From Clostridium sp. 1001271B_151109_B4 (lineage in GTDB: Bacteria; Bacillota; Clostridia; Clostridiales; Clostridiaceae): a DNA stretch of 64,000 nucleotides. Position 1 is the stretch's first letter. Each line of letters opens with the position of its first letter. Made by a program: the position numbers and the translations under genes. The stretch lies in NCBI RefSeq assembly GCF_015670405.1, contig NZ_JADPBQ010000012.1, forward strand, positions 32,344-96,343, given 5' to 3'. Below are positions 24,406 through 34,406 of this stretch, piece by piece. The notes beneath the pieces are model-generated. The model was given only the letters and a program-made list of their open reading frames with translations. It was not told the DNA's origin and did not search any database.

Positions 24406-24442
24406 AAAGCTACACACTAATTTGTGTGTAGCTTTATTTTTT
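24406..24442. terminator. Bidirectional terminator between the DUF421 gene and punA
   Basis: Stem AAAGCTACACAC (24406-24417) / GTGTGTAGCTTT (24424-24435) with a 6-base loop, then ATTTTTTA. It lies between convergent genes. Confidence 0.85.
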
Positions 24443-25259
24443 ATATTATTTCAATTACTTTATTCATTAATTTTATAAAATCGTTTTTAACTTTAGCAGA
24501 AGTTTCAATAACTTCTTCATGGTTTAATGGTTGGTCTAAAATACCAGCAGCCATATTTGTTAAGCACGAAATACCAACTGTTTTAATTCCACAGTGGTTT
24601 GCAATAATTACTTCTGGAACAGTAGACATACCTACAGCATCTCCACCCATAATTCTAGCAAATCTTACTTCAGCAGGAGTTTCATATGTAGGTCCAGAGA
24701 ACATTACATATACACCTTGTTGTAATTTAATTTCTAGTTGTTTAGCTGCTTCTAAAACTTTATTTCTAAGTTCTAAACTATATGCTTCAGACATATCTGG
24801 GAATCTAGGTCCAAATTCATCGATGTTGTGTCCAAATAATGGGTTTGAACCAGAGAAATTGATATGGTCAGTAATAAGCATTAAGTCTCCTGCATTAAAG
24901 CTTTCATTAACTGCTCCAGCTGCATTAGTTACTATAAGTTTTGAAACCCCTAATAATTTCATCACTCTTACAGGAAAAGTAACTTTATCTAATGAATAAC
25001 CTTCATAATAGTGGAATCTTCCTTGCATAGCAACAACTTGTTTATTACCAAGTTTACCTATAACTAAACGTCCAGCATGACCTTCTACTGTTGAAGTTGG
25101 AAAGTTTGGAATATCAGTATAGTTGTAATATTCAGCATCTTCTATTGTATCAGCTAATGAGCCTAATCCAGAACCAAGTATTAATGCAATTTCAGGTTTA
25201 TACTTAGTTTGTTTTAAAATAAAATCAGCAGAAGCTTTAATTTGTGTTAATAAATCCAT
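24441..25259 (-). CDS. punA: Purine-nucleoside phosphorylase (trimeric PNP)
   Basis: A 272-residue enzyme that splits guanosine/inosine-type nucleosides with phosphate into base and ribose 1-phosphate for purine salvage. Signatures: LILGSGLGSLAD, VEGHAGRLV (phosphate-binding His), MQGRFHYYEGY, TNAAGAVN (purine site), and GPTYETPAEVRFAR. Length fits the trimeric low-molecular-weight class. Start ATG 25259 sits 7 bases after GAGGTG; a longer GTG start at 25268 overlaps that binding site. It lies 31 bases after murC in the same direction, so both are probably co-transcribed. Confidence 0.95.
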   Translation of the reverse strand: MDLLTQIKASADFILKQTKYKPEIALILGSGLGSLADTIEDAEYYNYTDIPNFPTSTVEGHAGRLVIGKLGNKQVVAMQGRFHYYEGYSLDKVTFPVRVMKLLGVSKLIVTNAAGAVNESFNAGDLMLITDHINFSGSNPLFGHNIDEFGPRFPDMSEAYSLELRNKVLEAAKQLEIKLQQGVYVMFSGPTYETPAEVRFARIMGGDAVGMSTVPEVIIANHCGIKTVGISCLTNMAAGILDQPLNHEEVIETSAKVKNDFIKLMNKVIEII

Positions 25260-25289
25260 TAAAATCACCTCGTTTTTTTATCTTGTAGT

Positions 25290-26666
25290 TTATTTATTTA
25301 AAAGCATTTCTCCTACTTTAACAACATCTCCAGCACCAACTGTAAGAATTAAATCTCCAGATTTTACTTTAGATGCTAAGTAGTTAGCTGCTTCTTCATG
25401 GCTATGAACATTAATGCAATTTAATCCTGTCTCTCTTATAGCATTTCCAAGTTCCTCAGAAGATACTAATCCAGTATCCTTTTCACGTGCAGCATAAATA
25501 TCCATTAAAATTAATTCATCTGAAGAATCAAAACATGTTGTAAACTCATCAAAAAGAGTTTTAGTTCTAGTATAAGTGTGTGGTTGGAATACGCAATAAG
25601 TTTTATTATGCTTAATTAACTTTGCAGTAGCTAATGTTGCCTTTATTTCAACTGGATGATGAGCATAGTCATCTATTATAGTAGCACCCTTAAATTCACC
25701 TTTAAATTCAAATCTCTTATGAGCACCCTTACAATTACTTAAACCTTTAATAATAGATTCTGTTGGAATATTTAAAATTAAAGATGTACAAATTGCAGAA
25801 AGGGCATTTAATATATTATGCTTACCAGTTGTATTTAAAGTAACATTAAATAATGATTCTCCATTTTTACATACGGTAAATGAAGCACATCCCTTATTGT
25901 TGAATGAAATATTAGTGGCTGTTACGTCACCTTTAGTAAAACCATAGCTTATAGTATTACATTTTGCATATTTTAGTACTTCTTCAACTCTTGAATCTTC
26001 AGCACATCCAACTAGATAACCATCAGATGGAATTAAGTCAGAGAATTTTTTAAAAGTATCTTCTATATGATTTATATCTCTGTAATAATCTAAATGATCT
26101 GCATCTATATTTAATATAATTCCTATATAAGGGAAGAATTTTAAAAATGATGCTTTATATTCACAGGCTTCTGTAACAAAGTATTCGCTTTCTCCAATTT
26201 TGAAGTTACCATGAATAGCATCAACATCTCCACCTACTAAAATTGTAGGATCTAAATCTGCACTTAAAGTTATGTGTGAAAGCATAGAAGTTGTTGTTGT
26301 TTTACCATGAGTTCCTGCAACAGCAACATTATACTTATGACCTTTCATTATATAGCCTAAGAATTCTGCTCTATCCATAAGTTCTATATTTTGATTTTTA
26401 GCTTCTATTAACTCAGGATTAGTAGAAGGAATTGCAGCAGTATATACTACTAAATCAACATTTTTTAAGTTTTCGCTTCTATGACCTATGTAAATTTCAG
26501 CACCAGATTTTCTTAATTTATTTAAAACTTCTGATTCTTTAGCATCGGAACCAGATACTTTATATCCTTTTGTTAATAGGACAGCAGCAAGTCCACTCAT
26601 GCTAACCCCGCCAATTCCTATGAAATGAACTTTTTTATTTTTATCTGTATTTAAATCAAAAGACAA
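25290..26666 (-). CDS. murC: UDP-N-acetylmuramate--L-alanine ligase MurC
   Basis: A 458-residue ATP-dependent ligase that adds L-alanine to UDP-MurNAc, the first peptide step of peptidoglycan synthesis. Domains: N-terminal UDP-binding Rossmann ([14 protein letters not shown]), central ATPase with P-loop [12 protein letters not shown], and C-terminal domain ([16 protein letters not shown], the MurC-specific DDYAHHP). Start is TTG at 26666, preceded by AAAGGAG. It is the first gene of a two-gene minus-strand unit with punA. The next Mur ligase in the window, murD, is far away at 62 kb. Confidence 0.96.
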   Translation of the reverse strand: MSFDLNTDKNKKVHFIGIGGVSMSGLAAVLLTKGYKVSGSDAKESEVLNKLRKSGAEIYIGHRSENLKNVDLVVYTAAIPSTNPELIEAKNQNIELMDRAEFLGYIMKGHKYNVAVAGTHGKTTTTSMLSHITLSADLDPTILVGGDVDAIHGNFKIGESEYFVTEACEYKASFLKFFPYIGIILNIDADHLDYYRDINHIEDTFKKFSDLIPSDGYLVGCAEDSRVEEVLKYAKCNTISYGFTKGDVTATNISFNNKGCASFTVCKNGESLFNVTLNTTGKHNILNALSAICTSLILNIPTESIIKGLSNCKGAHKRFEFKGEFKGATIIDDYAHHPVEIKATLATAKLIKHNKTYCVFQPHTYTRTKTLFDEFTTCFDSSDELILMDIYAAREKDTGLVSSEELGNAIRETGLNCINVHSHEEAANYLASKVKSGDLILTVGAGDVVKVGEMLLNK

Positions 26667-26979
26667 GATATCAACTCCTTTAATTTTATTAATAAATGTA
26701 TATTTATAATTATATACAAATTTGCTAGGTTGAACACAAAAAATAAAAAATATATAAAATAATTTCTTATAAATAGGAACAAAATTATATTAAGGATATA
26801 TTTGAAATAGAAATAAAAGATAAAGAGAAAAGATTATAGATATAAAATAATATTAAGAATTTCAAAGAAATAAACCAAAACCTATTGATAATCTAAGTAA
26901 ATTAGAATAAAATATGAATATTCGGAATGAGAAAATTGAAATAATTCGTGTTTTTGAGAAAATAAGGAAGGTGAGTCAA

Positions 26980-27795
26980 GTGGAAAAATTAAGTAGAAAT
27001 AATAGAGTTGTTGCCATCACAAAGATATTAATAGAAACTCCTAATAAGGTTATAGGATTAAATAGATTTTCGGAATTATTAAACGCTGCTAAATCTACTA
27101 TTAGTGAAGATATAGTAATAGTAAGAGAAGTCTTAGAAAAATTAGAAATGGGTTCAATAGAAACAATTTCAGGAGCAGCTGGAGGAATTAAATTCATTCC
27201 TGCAATGGGACAAAAAGCAAGAGAAGAATTTGCTAATGAGTTATGTGAAGCTTTATTAGAAGAGGGAAGAATTGTACCAGGTAATTTTGTGTATTTAACT
27301 GATATAATGTATAATCCTCAAATTGTAAGTAAAGCTGGTGTAATACTAGCATCTCATTTCCAAGGGATGGATTTAGATTATATCGTAACAGTAGAAACTA
27401 AAGGAATTCCTTTAGCATATGAGGTTGCTAAAAGTTTAGGAATAGAATTAGTCATAATAAGAAAAGACAATAAGGTTACAGAAGGATCAACAGTTACAAT
27501 TAATTATGTATCAGGTACAAGTGGAAGAATACAACAAATGGCATTAGCTAAAAAATGTATGAAACCATCTAGTAAATGTGTATTCATAGATGATTTCTTA
27601 AGAGGAGGCGGAACAGCTCAAGGTATAAAAGATCTTTTAAGTGAATTTGATAGTGAGTTAGTTGGAACAGGTGTATTAGTAGATAATGTTGGAATACAAA
27701 ATAAGAGAACTGATGATTATGTTTCAATTATTGATTTAGAATATGATAAAGAAAATAATAAGCTTATAGTAAAGCCATCAGAGTTAATAAAATAG
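26980..27795 (+). CDS. purR: Purine operon repressor PurR
   Basis: A 271-residue regulator with an N-terminal winged helix (RNNRVVAITKIL to SSISED-like AKSTISEDI) and a C-terminal phosphoribosyltransferase-like domain. The PRPP motif is FIDDFLRGGGTAQG, and VTVETKGIPLAYEVAKSL and RKDNKVTEGSTV are typical. In Bacillus it represses purine genes and is released by PRPP. Start chosen: GTG at 26980 after AAGGAAGGTGAG; it aligns with the Bacillus N-terminus. A frame open to 26914 adds 22 residues without a binding site. The order purR-spoVG-glmU-prs is conserved in Firmicutes. Confidence 0.96.
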   Translation: MEKLSRNNRVVAITKILIETPNKVIGLNRFSELLNAAKSTISEDIVIVREVLEKLEMGSIETISGAAGGIKFIPAMGQKAREEFANELCEALLEEGRIVPGNFVYLTDIMYNPQIVSKAGVILASHFQGMDLDYIVTVETKGIPLAYEVAKSLGIELVIIRKDNKVTEGSTVTINYVSGTSGRIQQMALAKKCMKPSSKCVFIDDFLRGGGTAQGIKDLLSEFDSELVGTGVLVDNVGIQNKRTDDYVSIIDLEYDKENNKLIVKPSELIK

Positions 27796-27864
27796 AATTA
27801 ATGTCAGTTGTGAAATAATAAAATTTTAAAATAGTGGAAAATTTTTAAAAAAATTAAGTAAAAA

Positions 27865-27893
27865 AAAGGATTTTTAAACTTTTTATAGAAATA
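27865..27893 (+). promoter_or_regulatory. Sigma-H-type promoter of spoVG
   Basis: AAAGGATTT (27865-27873), 11 bases, ATAGAAATA (27885-27893). The Bacillus sigma-H consensus is RNAGGAWWW, 11-12 bases, RNNGAATWW. The -35 matches fully and the -10 misses one base. spoVG is a classic sigma-H target in B. subtilis. Confidence 0.65.
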
Positions 27894-27926
27894 TATTTAT
27901 TATAAAGCAACTGGAGGTGTAGTGAA

Positions 27927-28208
27927 GTGACAATCACAGACGTTAGAATCAGAAAGATAGCAGCAGAAGGAAAAATGAAGGCTATAGTTTCTGTAACATT
28001 TGATAATGAATTTGTTGTCCATGATATTAAGGTAATAGAAGGACAAAATGGTTTATTTATTGCAATGCCAAGTAGAAAGACACCAGATGGGGAATTTAAA
28101 GATATTGCTCATCCAATAAATACTGATACTAGGGAAAAAATTCAAACTTCCATATTAAAAGCTTACGAAGAAGCAATGGAAGAAGAAAACGTTGTTATAA
28201 GTGAATAA
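27927..28208 (+). CDS. spoVG: SpoVG, RNA-binding regulator of sporulation and envelope genes
   Basis: A 93-residue small RNA/DNA-binding protein ([42 protein letters not shown]), nearly identical in plan to Bacillus SpoVG. It affects septation and cortex formation during sporulation, and capsule, virulence and metabolism genes in other Firmicutes. Start GTG at 27927 follows TGGAGGTG. It has a candidate sigma-H promoter and its own strong terminator, so it is a single-gene transcript between purR and glmU. Confidence 0.97.
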   Translation: MTITDVRIRKIAAEGKMKAIVSVTFDNEFVVHDIKVIEGQNGLFIAMPSRKTPDGEFKDIAHPINTDTREKIQTSILKAYEEAMEEENVVISE

Positions 28209-28218
28209 TATTTTAAAT

Positions 28219-28256
28219 AAAAGGGGTATATGCTATTTCATATACCCCTTTTAATT
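28219..28256 (+). terminator. Terminator of spoVG
   Basis: 14-bp perfect stem AAAAGGGGTATATG (28219-28232) / CATATACCCCTTTT (28239-28252), 6-base loop. Confidence 0.88.
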
Positions 28257-28274
28257 TATAATTGATTTGAAGTG

Positions 28275-28303
28275 TTGAAATACTTTAGTTAATGCAATAT
28301 AAT
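28275..28303 (+). promoter_or_regulatory. Promoter of glmU-prs
   Basis: TTGAAA (28275-28280), 17-base spacer, TATAAT (28298-28303); 11 of 12 consensus bases. Confidence 0.8.
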
Positions 28304-28377
28304 ATATAAGAAATATGAACGAACGTTTTTGAAAAAAGATTGAATTTTGTCCATTAAATTTATTGAGAGGTGAGTTA

Positions 28378-29751
28378 ATGTATAAATGTGCTTTAATATT
28401 AGCGGCAGGTCAAGGGAAGAGAATAAAATCTGATTTACCTAAGGTTTTACATAAAGTTTGTGGAAAAGAAATGGTTAATCATGTAATTGATACATTGAGA
28501 AAAAGTAAGATAGAAGATATAAACGTTATTGTAGGAAAAGGTGCAGAATTAGTTAAGTCTAATACTAGTTCTAGAAATGTAAGCTATTCTCTTCAAGAAG
28601 AGCAACTAGGAACAGGGCATGCAGTTAAATGTGCTATGGAATTCTTAAAAGGTAAAAATGGTACAGTTGCAGTATTTAATGGAGATGCACCACTTATAAA
28701 AGAAGATACAATAGTTGAATTATTTAATATACATCAAGAAAATAATAATAGTGCAACAATTTTAACATCTATTTTAGACGATGCTTCAGGATACGGAAGA
28801 ATTATAAGAAATGGCGATGAAGTATTAAAAATAGTTGAACATAAAGATTGTAACGAAGAAGAGCTTAAAGTAAAGGAAATCAACTCTGGAATTTATTGCT
28901 TTGAAATTGAAAAGTTAGTTGAGTGTTTAGGAAATCTTTCTACTAACAACTCTCAAGGAGAGTACTATTTAACTGATGTAATTGAAATGTTAAAAAATAA
29001 AGCTGAGAAGGTAGGAGCGCTTGTAATAGATCATGAAGAAACATTAGGTGTTAATTCAAGATTACAACTTTCTGAAGTTGAAGCTATTTTAAGAAAAAGA
29101 ATAAATAATAAACATTTAGATAATGGTGTTACTATTATAGATCCAATGACAACTTACATTGGAGCTGATGTAGAAATAGGTCAAGATACTATTATTTATC
29201 CTGGTAATGTATTAGAAGGTAATACTAAAATAGGAAAGGGATGTACATTATTCCCTAACTCAAGAATTAATAATAGTGTAATTGGAGAAGATGTAGAGAT
29301 ACAATCATCAGTAATTTTGGAGAGTTCAGTTGGAAATAACACTACAGTTGGGCCATTCGCTTATATTCGTCCAGAATCTGTTGTAGGAGATAATGTAAGA
29401 ATTGGTGATTTTGTCGAGATAAAAAAATCTACTATAGGGAATAATACTAAAGTATCTCATTTAACTTATGTTGGAGATAGTGAAGTTGGAGAAAGTTGCA
29501 ACTTTGGTTGTGGTACTGTTACGGTAAACTATGATGGAACAAGTAAACATAAAACTATAATTGGAAATAATAGTTTTATAGGATGTAATACAAATTTAAT
29601 TTCACCAGTTACAATAGAAGATAATAGTTATATAGCTGCCGGGTCAACAATTACAAATGATGTTCATAGCGGTGAACTTGCTGTTGCAAGGGCTAAGCAA
29701 AGGAATATTCAAGGCTGGGTAGATAAAAGAGGTCTTATTAAGAAAAAATAA
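28378..29751 (+). CDS. glmU: Bifunctional GlcNAc-1-P uridyltransferase / GlcN-1-P acetyltransferase GlmU
   Basis: A 457-residue enzyme making UDP-GlcNAc, the entry sugar nucleotide for peptidoglycan and teichoic acids. The N-terminal pyrophosphorylase domain (1-230) has [19 protein letters not shown]. The C-terminal left-handed beta-helix acetyltransferase (250-457) has hexapeptide repeats and the catalytic region around [11 protein letters not shown] and [10 protein letters not shown]. Start ATG 28378 follows AGAGGTGAG; the in-frame TTG at 28363 overlaps this. It is followed by prs after 67 bases, the conserved Firmicute pair. Confidence 0.97.
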   Translation: MYKCALILAAGQGKRIKSDLPKVLHKVCGKEMVNHVIDTLRKSKIEDINVIVGKGAELVKSNTSSRNVSYSLQEEQLGTGHAVKCAMEFLKGKNGTVAVFNGDAPLIKEDTIVELFNIHQENNNSATILTSILDDASGYGRIIRNGDEVLKIVEHKDCNEEELKVKEINSGIYCFEIEKLVECLGNLSTNNSQGEYYLTDVIEMLKNKAEKVGALVIDHEETLGVNSRLQLSEVEAILRKRINNKHLDNGVTIIDPMTTYIGADVEIGQDTIIYPGNVLEGNTKIGKGCTLFPNSRINNSVIGEDVEIQSSVILESSVGNNTTVGPFAYIRPESVVGDNVRIGDFVEIKKSTIGNNTKVSHLTYVGDSEVGESCNFGCGTVTVNYDGTSKHKTIIGNNSFIGCNTNLISPVTIEDNSYIAAGSTITNDVHSGELAVARAKQRNIQGWVDKRGLIKKK

Positions 29752-29818
29752 TATAAATATTTACTATAAGATAAAAAAGTGGCAAGTAATGTTGCCAATC
29801 AAGGAGGGTCTCACAATT

Positions 29819-30778
29819 ATGATAGCACATGGAAAGAAAATTAAAATATTTACAGGGAATTCACACCCTGAATTAGCAAAGGAAATCGCAGATTTATTAG
29901 GATTACCATTAGGAAATGCAAAGGTTTCTACGTTTAGTGATGGAGAAATTTCTGTAGATATTAATGAAACTGTAAGAGGTGTTGATGTATTTATAGTTCA
30001 ATCAACAAGTTCACCAGTTAATAATAATTTAATGGAATTATTAATTATGATTGATGCATTTAAAAGAGCATCTGCAGGAAGAATAACTGCGGTTATTCCT
30101 TACTATGGATATGCTAGACAAGATAGAAAAGCAAAATCAAGAGATCCGATAACAGCAAAGTTAGTTGCTGATATATTAACTGCAGCTGGAGCAGATAGAG
30201 TTTTAACTATGGACTTACATGCATCTCAAATCCAAGGATATTTTAATATACCAGTTGATCACCTTTTAGGTTCACCAATATTAGCAAAAAGCTTTATTGA
30301 AAAAGGATTTAGCGATCAAGAGGATGTAGTTGTTGTATCACCAGACTTAGGAAGTGTTACAAGAGCAAGAAAGTTTGCTGATAAGCTAAATGCACCAATT
30401 GCTATTATTGATAAAAGAAGACCAAAAGCAAATGTTTCTGAGATAATGAATATTATCGGTGAAGTAAACGGAAAAAGATGTATCTTAATTGATGATATGA
30501 TTGATACTGCAGGAACAATAGCAAATGCAGCAAATGCGCTTAAAGACTTAGGTGCAAAGAATGTTTATGCATGCTGTACTCATGGAGTATTATCAGGACC
30601 AGCATTTGAAAGAATTAATAATTCTGCTATTGAGGAGTTAGTTATGTTAAATACAATTCCACTTCCAGATCAAGAAGGATTAGAAAAGTTTAAATCAATT
30701 TCTGTAGCTCCATTATTTGCTGAAGCAATTAAGAGAATATACGATGATGAACCAATAAGTAAATTATTTGAGAACTAA
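29819..30778 (+). CDS. prs: Ribose-phosphate pyrophosphokinase (PRPP synthetase)
   Basis: A 319-residue enzyme that transfers pyrophosphate from ATP to ribose 5-phosphate, giving PRPP for purine, pyrimidine, NAD, His and Trp synthesis. Visible: [27 protein letters not shown] (flexible catalytic loop), [11 protein letters not shown], and the PRPP-binding [14 protein letters not shown]. Start ATG 29819 follows AAGGAGGG; an earlier in-frame codon at 29789 lacks a binding site. A small GGCAA/TTGCC hairpin sits in the glmU-prs gap. Its product is the effector that relieves PurR repression. Confidence 0.97.
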   Translation: MIAHGKKIKIFTGNSHPELAKEIADLLGLPLGNAKVSTFSDGEISVDINETVRGVDVFIVQSTSSPVNNNLMELLIMIDAFKRASAGRITAVIPYYGYARQDRKAKSRDPITAKLVADILTAAGADRVLTMDLHASQIQGYFNIPVDHLLGSPILAKSFIEKGFSDQEDVVVVSPDLGSVTRARKFADKLNAPIAIIDKRRPKANVSEIMNIIGEVNGKRCILIDDMIDTAGTIANAANALKDLGAKNVYACCTHGVLSGPAFERINNSAIEELVMLNTIPLPDQEGLEKFKSISVAPLFAEAIKRIYDDEPISKLFEN

Positions 30779-30820
30779 TAAGAGTAAGCTGTTGTGGATA
30801 CAACAGCTTATTCTTTTAGT
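30777..30820 (+). terminator. Terminator of glmU-prs
   Basis: 11-bp stem TAAGCTGTTGT (30785-30795) / ACAACAGCTTA (30800-30810), loop GGAT, then TTCTTTT and a later T run. Confidence 0.85.
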
Positions 30821-30917
30821 TTTTTTAAATAATGTGTTACAAATGTAAATTTTATTAAAATTTTATTAGAGTTTTCAAAAATATAGTATAGAATATTAGT
30901 TAAGGAAGGTGAATGAA

Positions 30918-31604
30918 ATGGATGATAAGTTAGGAAAAGTATTAATAGTAGATGATGATATTCATATTAATGAGCTTATAGATATGTATTTACAAAGTGG
31001 GGGATATAGTACTAAAAAATGTTTCAATGGAAATGAAGCCTGTAATATTGTGGCGACAGAAGATATTGGATTGGTAATATTAGATGTTATGTTACCAGGA
31101 AAAGATGGCATTGAGGTATTAAAAAATATAAGAAAAAATAGTGATGTACCTGTAATAATGCTTACAGCAAAAGGTGAAGTATTCGATAAAGTTCTTGCTT
31201 TAGAATTAGGGGCAGACGATTATATGGTAAAACCATTTGATCCAAAGGAGTTATTAGCTAGAGTTAAGGCTGTAACGAGAAGATATATAGTAGATAATCA
31301 AGCTAAAGATGTTGTTAAGTATTCAGATTTAACTATTGATATTGGAGCATATGAAGTAACGTATAGAGGCAGCAATGTAAAATTAGCTCCAAAAGAATTA
31401 GAGTTACTACATTTCATGGCAAATAATCCAAATAAAGTTTTTACTAGAGAACAGCTTATGTATGAAGTTTGGGGATATGATTACCCAGGAGATTCAAGAA
31501 CCGTTGATGTACACATTAAAAGATTAAGAGAAAAAGTTAAAGGTGGAGATGAGTGGGAGCTTCAAACAGTGTGGGGTGTTGGATATAAGTTTGAGGTGAG
31601 ATAG
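30918..31604 (+). CDS. OmpR/PhoB-family response regulator
   Basis: A 228-residue two-component regulator. The receiver domain (1-120) has the acidic pocket VDDD, the phospho-acceptor D56 in VILDVMLPG, and the conserved lysine of MVKPFDPKEL. The DNA-binding winged helix (130-228) has LAPKELELLHFMANNPNKVFTREQL and the HIKRLREKV recognition helix. Start ATG 30918 follows AGGAAGGTG, whose last three bases form an in-frame GTG at 30909. The histidine kinase gene starts directly after its stop. The signal is unknown, but an HtrA-like gene follows, as in envelope-stress systems of the CssRS kind. Confidence 0.94.
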   Translation: MDDKLGKVLIVDDDIHINELIDMYLQSGGYSTKKCFNGNEACNIVATEDIGLVILDVMLPGKDGIEVLKNIRKNSDVPVIMLTAKGEVFDKVLALELGADDYMVKPFDPKELLARVKAVTRRYIVDNQAKDVVKYSDLTIDIGAYEVTYRGSNVKLAPKELELLHFMANNPNKVFTREQLMYEVWGYDYPGDSRTVDVHIKRLREKVKGGDEWELQTVWGVGYKFEVR

Positions 31605-33014
31605 GTGAAGAAAAATAGCATAGTAAGAAAGCTTATAATAACTTTTTCTTCGATAACTGCTGGATTATTAATATTAGTAGGATTAGTTTTAACTATATGG
31701 TTTTATAAAAATGATTCTAGGGAAACAGTTGAAGCATTAAATAAACAGTTAGATGTTGTTTCTGAGGCTGTTGGTAGTTATTTAAAATACCAAGAAGGAA
31801 GCTATGAAGAAGTTAGCAGATTATTGGAGATAACATGTTTGACTAATAATATGGATGGGATTATTGTAGATAGGCTTGGATATGTTTATATAGTTTCTAA
31901 TAGTAAGTACGACTATCTTAAATATACCAATATTGATATAAGTGAAAATAAAATGCCGGATTCAAATAAGTTGCAGTACACAAAGAAATTAATAAAGAAT
32001 TACTCAGATGAAGATTTAGGTGCTTTTATAAAACCTATTTTTTCAAATGAAAAATTAGATGGATATATAATTATGCTTCAAGAGGAGAAAAGAAGTGTAA
32101 AACATACCGTAATTATTATATGGGTTGCAGTTATATTAGCAGTTATAGTTGCTGCAGCTATAGTAAAGTATTTTGCTGAATTACTAGTTGTTAGGCCTAT
32201 AGAAGAAATCAATAAAGCTGCAAAGAGGTTAGCCAAAGGTGATGTAGATGAAAGGGTTAAGGTAATTAATAATAGTGAGATAGGGGAGCTTGCTCAATCA
32301 TTTAATATAATGGCGCAATCTATAGAGGAATCTGATATTATAAGAAAAGAATTCATTTCAAATGTTTCTCATGAGCTAAGGTCACCAATTACATCTATTA
32401 AAGGTTTTATTGGTGGAATATTAGATGGTGTTATACCTAAAGATAAAGAAAATTACTATTTAAAAATAGTATACGATGAAATTGATAGGTTAGCACGATT
32501 AGTAAATGACTTATTAGATATGTCAGCTATGGAATCGGGAAAATTTAACTTGAATATCTCCGAGTTTGATATTAATCAAACAATAAGTTTGTGTATATTA
32601 AATTTAGAAAGTAAAATACAAGCTAAAGGATTGAATGTTAAAGCTGTTTTTCATGAAAATCGCTGTTTTGCAATAGGAGATAGAGATAGAATTCTTCAGG
32701 TTGTAACTAATTTATTAGAAAATGCTATTAAGTATAGTGAAGATAATGGTCAAATAGAAGTAAACATATCTACAAAGGGTGAAAAAATATATGTAAGCAT
32801 ATTTAACTCTGGAGATACTATTTCTCAAGAGGATATTAATCATATTTGGGACAGATTTTATAAAAGTGATAAATCGAGAACAAATAAGATAAGCACAGGG
32901 CTTGGTTTGCCTATAGTGAGATTAATTTTAACGCAACATAATCAAGATGTCTGGGTAAATAATGTAGAAGGAAAAGGTGTTAAGTTTACTTTTACATTGC
33001 AAGGAAATAGTTAA
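31605..33014 (+). CDS. Membrane sensor histidine kinase
   Basis: A 469-residue kinase partner of the preceding regulator. Membrane helix 1 (about 10-32), an extracytoplasmic sensor loop of about 135 residues, membrane helix 2 (about 167-190), a HAMP linker (about 192-243), a HisKA dimerisation helix with the phosphorylated histidine H256 (NVSHELRSPITSI), and a HATPase domain with the N box LLENAIKYS, G1 region FNSGD and G2 TGLGLPIV. Start GTG lies right after the regulator stop, with GAGGTGAG as binding site. A weak A/T-rich hairpin follows the gene. Confidence 0.94.
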   Translation: MKKNSIVRKLIITFSSITAGLLILVGLVLTIWFYKNDSRETVEALNKQLDVVSEAVGSYLKYQEGSYEEVSRLLEITCLTNNMDGIIVDRLGYVYIVSNSKYDYLKYTNIDISENKMPDSNKLQYTKKLIKNYSDEDLGAFIKPIFSNEKLDGYIIMLQEEKRSVKHTVIIIWVAVILAVIVAAAIVKYFAELLVVRPIEEINKAAKRLAKGDVDERVKVINNSEIGELAQSFNIMAQSIEESDIIRKEFISNVSHELRSPITSIKGFIGGILDGVIPKDKENYYLKIVYDEIDRLARLVNDLLDMSAMESGKFNLNISEFDINQTISLCILNLESKIQAKGLNVKAVFHENRCFAIGDRDRILQVVTNLLENAIKYSEDNGQIEVNISTKGEKIYVSIFNSGDTISQEDINHIWDRFYKSDKSRTNKISTGLGLPIVRLILTQHNQDVWVNNVEGKGVKFTFTLQGNS

Positions 33015-33067
33015 AAAAAGAGAAAATATTAATTTAAGATCAAAAATTAGTTTTAATATTAAAATTT

Positions 33068-33102
33068 AAAATATCTATAGTGTTAATCATTATAGATATT
33101 TT
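33068..33102 (+). terminator. A/T-rich hairpin after the kinase gene
   Basis: 12-bp stem (33068-33079 with 33091-33102), 11-base loop, ending TTTT. Stability is low and read-through into the HtrA-like gene is likely. Confidence 0.4.
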
Positions 33103-33122
33103 ATAAATGCTTGGAGGAAGAT

Positions 33123-34256
33123 ATGAAATTTGGAAGAGGTAAAGAAAAAAAAATATCACGGACTCCACAAGATAGGATAGCTAATATAATTTTTGAGAAA
33201 AAAAATACTACTCAAGCAAGAGTTAAGATAGGTGTTAAAATAATCTTATATCTTGTTACAGCTAGTTTTTTAGGAGCAATTATTTCAGGTATAAATGTTA
33301 AACATAAATATGGAGAAGTAATGCAACAAGTAAAAGAGTTAAAGGGTAATGCAGATAATGTTATATTAGATTATACAAGAGTTATAAATAAGGTATCTCC
33401 ATCTTTAGTGACTATTAGCGATGCTGAAGATAAACTTAATAGTGATAGTTATTTTGAGGGAAATGTAACAGGAATAATAATTAATGATAGTGGAATAATT
33501 TTAACAAATTATTCAGCAATAAAAGGAAAAAGTGATATTTATGTAAAGTTATCATCTGTTGCATCAAAGCCAATTAAAGCACAAATATTAATGGAAAATG
33601 AAGGAATAGATTTAGCAATCATAAAAATAGAATTTGATGGAGAATTAAAAGCTATAAAATTAGCGGATTTGGATAATATAAAAGAAGGACAGGGAATTGT
33701 TGTTTTAGGAAATGCAATTGGAGACGAATATATAGGAAGTTCAATTCCAGGAATAATAACTTCAAAAAATGAGAAATGGGATTCCGATGAAAAAAAATAT
33801 TCTCTTTTACAAATAAATGCACCAATCGATGAAAAAAATACCGGGGGAGCTATTTGTAACTCAAAAGGTGAATTAGTTGGGATTACAAATTTATCTATAA
33901 CAAATCAGAAAAATGAAGATGGACTTTATTATGGATTACAAATGAAGGAACTTCAAGAAATTATTAATTCAACAAATAGTTTTAAAAGTACCTTAGGAAT
34001 AGTTGAAGGTGGAATAGTTGTTGATAAGGAAAGAGAATTTAGTGGATTTTACATACAAGAATTGTCAAAGGATGGCAGTGCATATATGGCTGGGATTAAA
34101 CCTACAGATATAATTGTTGAGATTGATGGATATGAAGTTGTAGAGGTTGATGATATGATATCAATATTGCAAGGAGAACAAAAAGATGATATATTACATT
34201 GCAAGGTCTTAAGTGACGGTGAAATGAAAGATGTGGATATTAAAATATTAAGATAG
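33123..34256 (+). CDS. Membrane-anchored HtrA-like protein lacking catalytic His and Ser (pseudoprotease)
   Basis: A 377-residue protein with a short cytoplasmic N-terminus, one membrane helix (36-57), a trypsin-like S1C domain (about 80-275) and a C-terminal PDZ domain (about 285-377; GSAYMAGIKPTDIIVEIDG). The triad is broken: the His position is S131 (ILTNYSAI, normally LTNxHV), the Ser position is T240 (KNTGGAI, normally GNSGGP), while the Asp is kept at D163 (IDLAIIKI). It probably binds peptides or misfolded proteins without cutting, or acts as a sensor partner of the two-component system upstream. Start ATG 33123 follows TTGGAGG. The fold is otherwise intact, with no frameshift. Confidence 0.88.
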   Translation: MKFGRGKEKKISRTPQDRIANIIFEKKNTTQARVKIGVKIILYLVTASFLGAIISGINVKHKYGEVMQQVKELKGNADNVILDYTRVINKVSPSLVTISDAEDKLNSDSYFEGNVTGIIINDSGIILTNYSAIKGKSDIYVKLSSVASKPIKAQILMENEGIDLAIIKIEFDGELKAIKLADLDNIKEGQGIVVLGNAIGDEYIGSSIPGIITSKNEKWDSDEKKYSLLQINAPIDEKNTGGAICNSKGELVGITNLSITNQKNEDGLYYGLQMKELQEIINSTNSFKSTLGIVEGGIVVDKEREFSGFYIQELSKDGSAYMAGIKPTDIIVEIDGYEVVEVDDMISILQGEQKDDILHCKVLSDGEMKDVDIKILR

Positions 34257-34260
34257 ATAA

Positions 34261-34298
34261 TTTGGACTAATTCTAAAAGGAATTAGTCTAAATTTTTG
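34261..34298 (+). terminator. Terminator of the HtrA-like gene
   Basis: 13-bp stem from 34261 to 34291 (core GACTAATTC / GAATTAGTC), 6-base loop, then TTTTT. Confidence 0.85.
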
Positions 34299-34360
34299 TT
34301 GAAAAGAATGGAGATATTAATACAGACAATGATTAAAAAAACTTTTATTATTGAAAAAAA

Positions 34361-34369
34361 TGGTATAAT
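34361..34369 (+). promoter_or_regulatory. Extended -10 promoter of pth-mfd
   Basis: TGG-TATAAT, the same nonamer that precedes tatD; 38 bases before the pth start. Confidence 0.6.
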
Positions 34370-34406
34370 ATAAAATAGGCTAATTTAAAGTAACGGAGGA
34401 GTTTAA

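Noticed and set aside
24424..24999. 191-codon plus-strand frame
   Set aside because: It lies wholly antisense to punA, which has complete PNP motifs and a ribosome binding site; the frame has neither.
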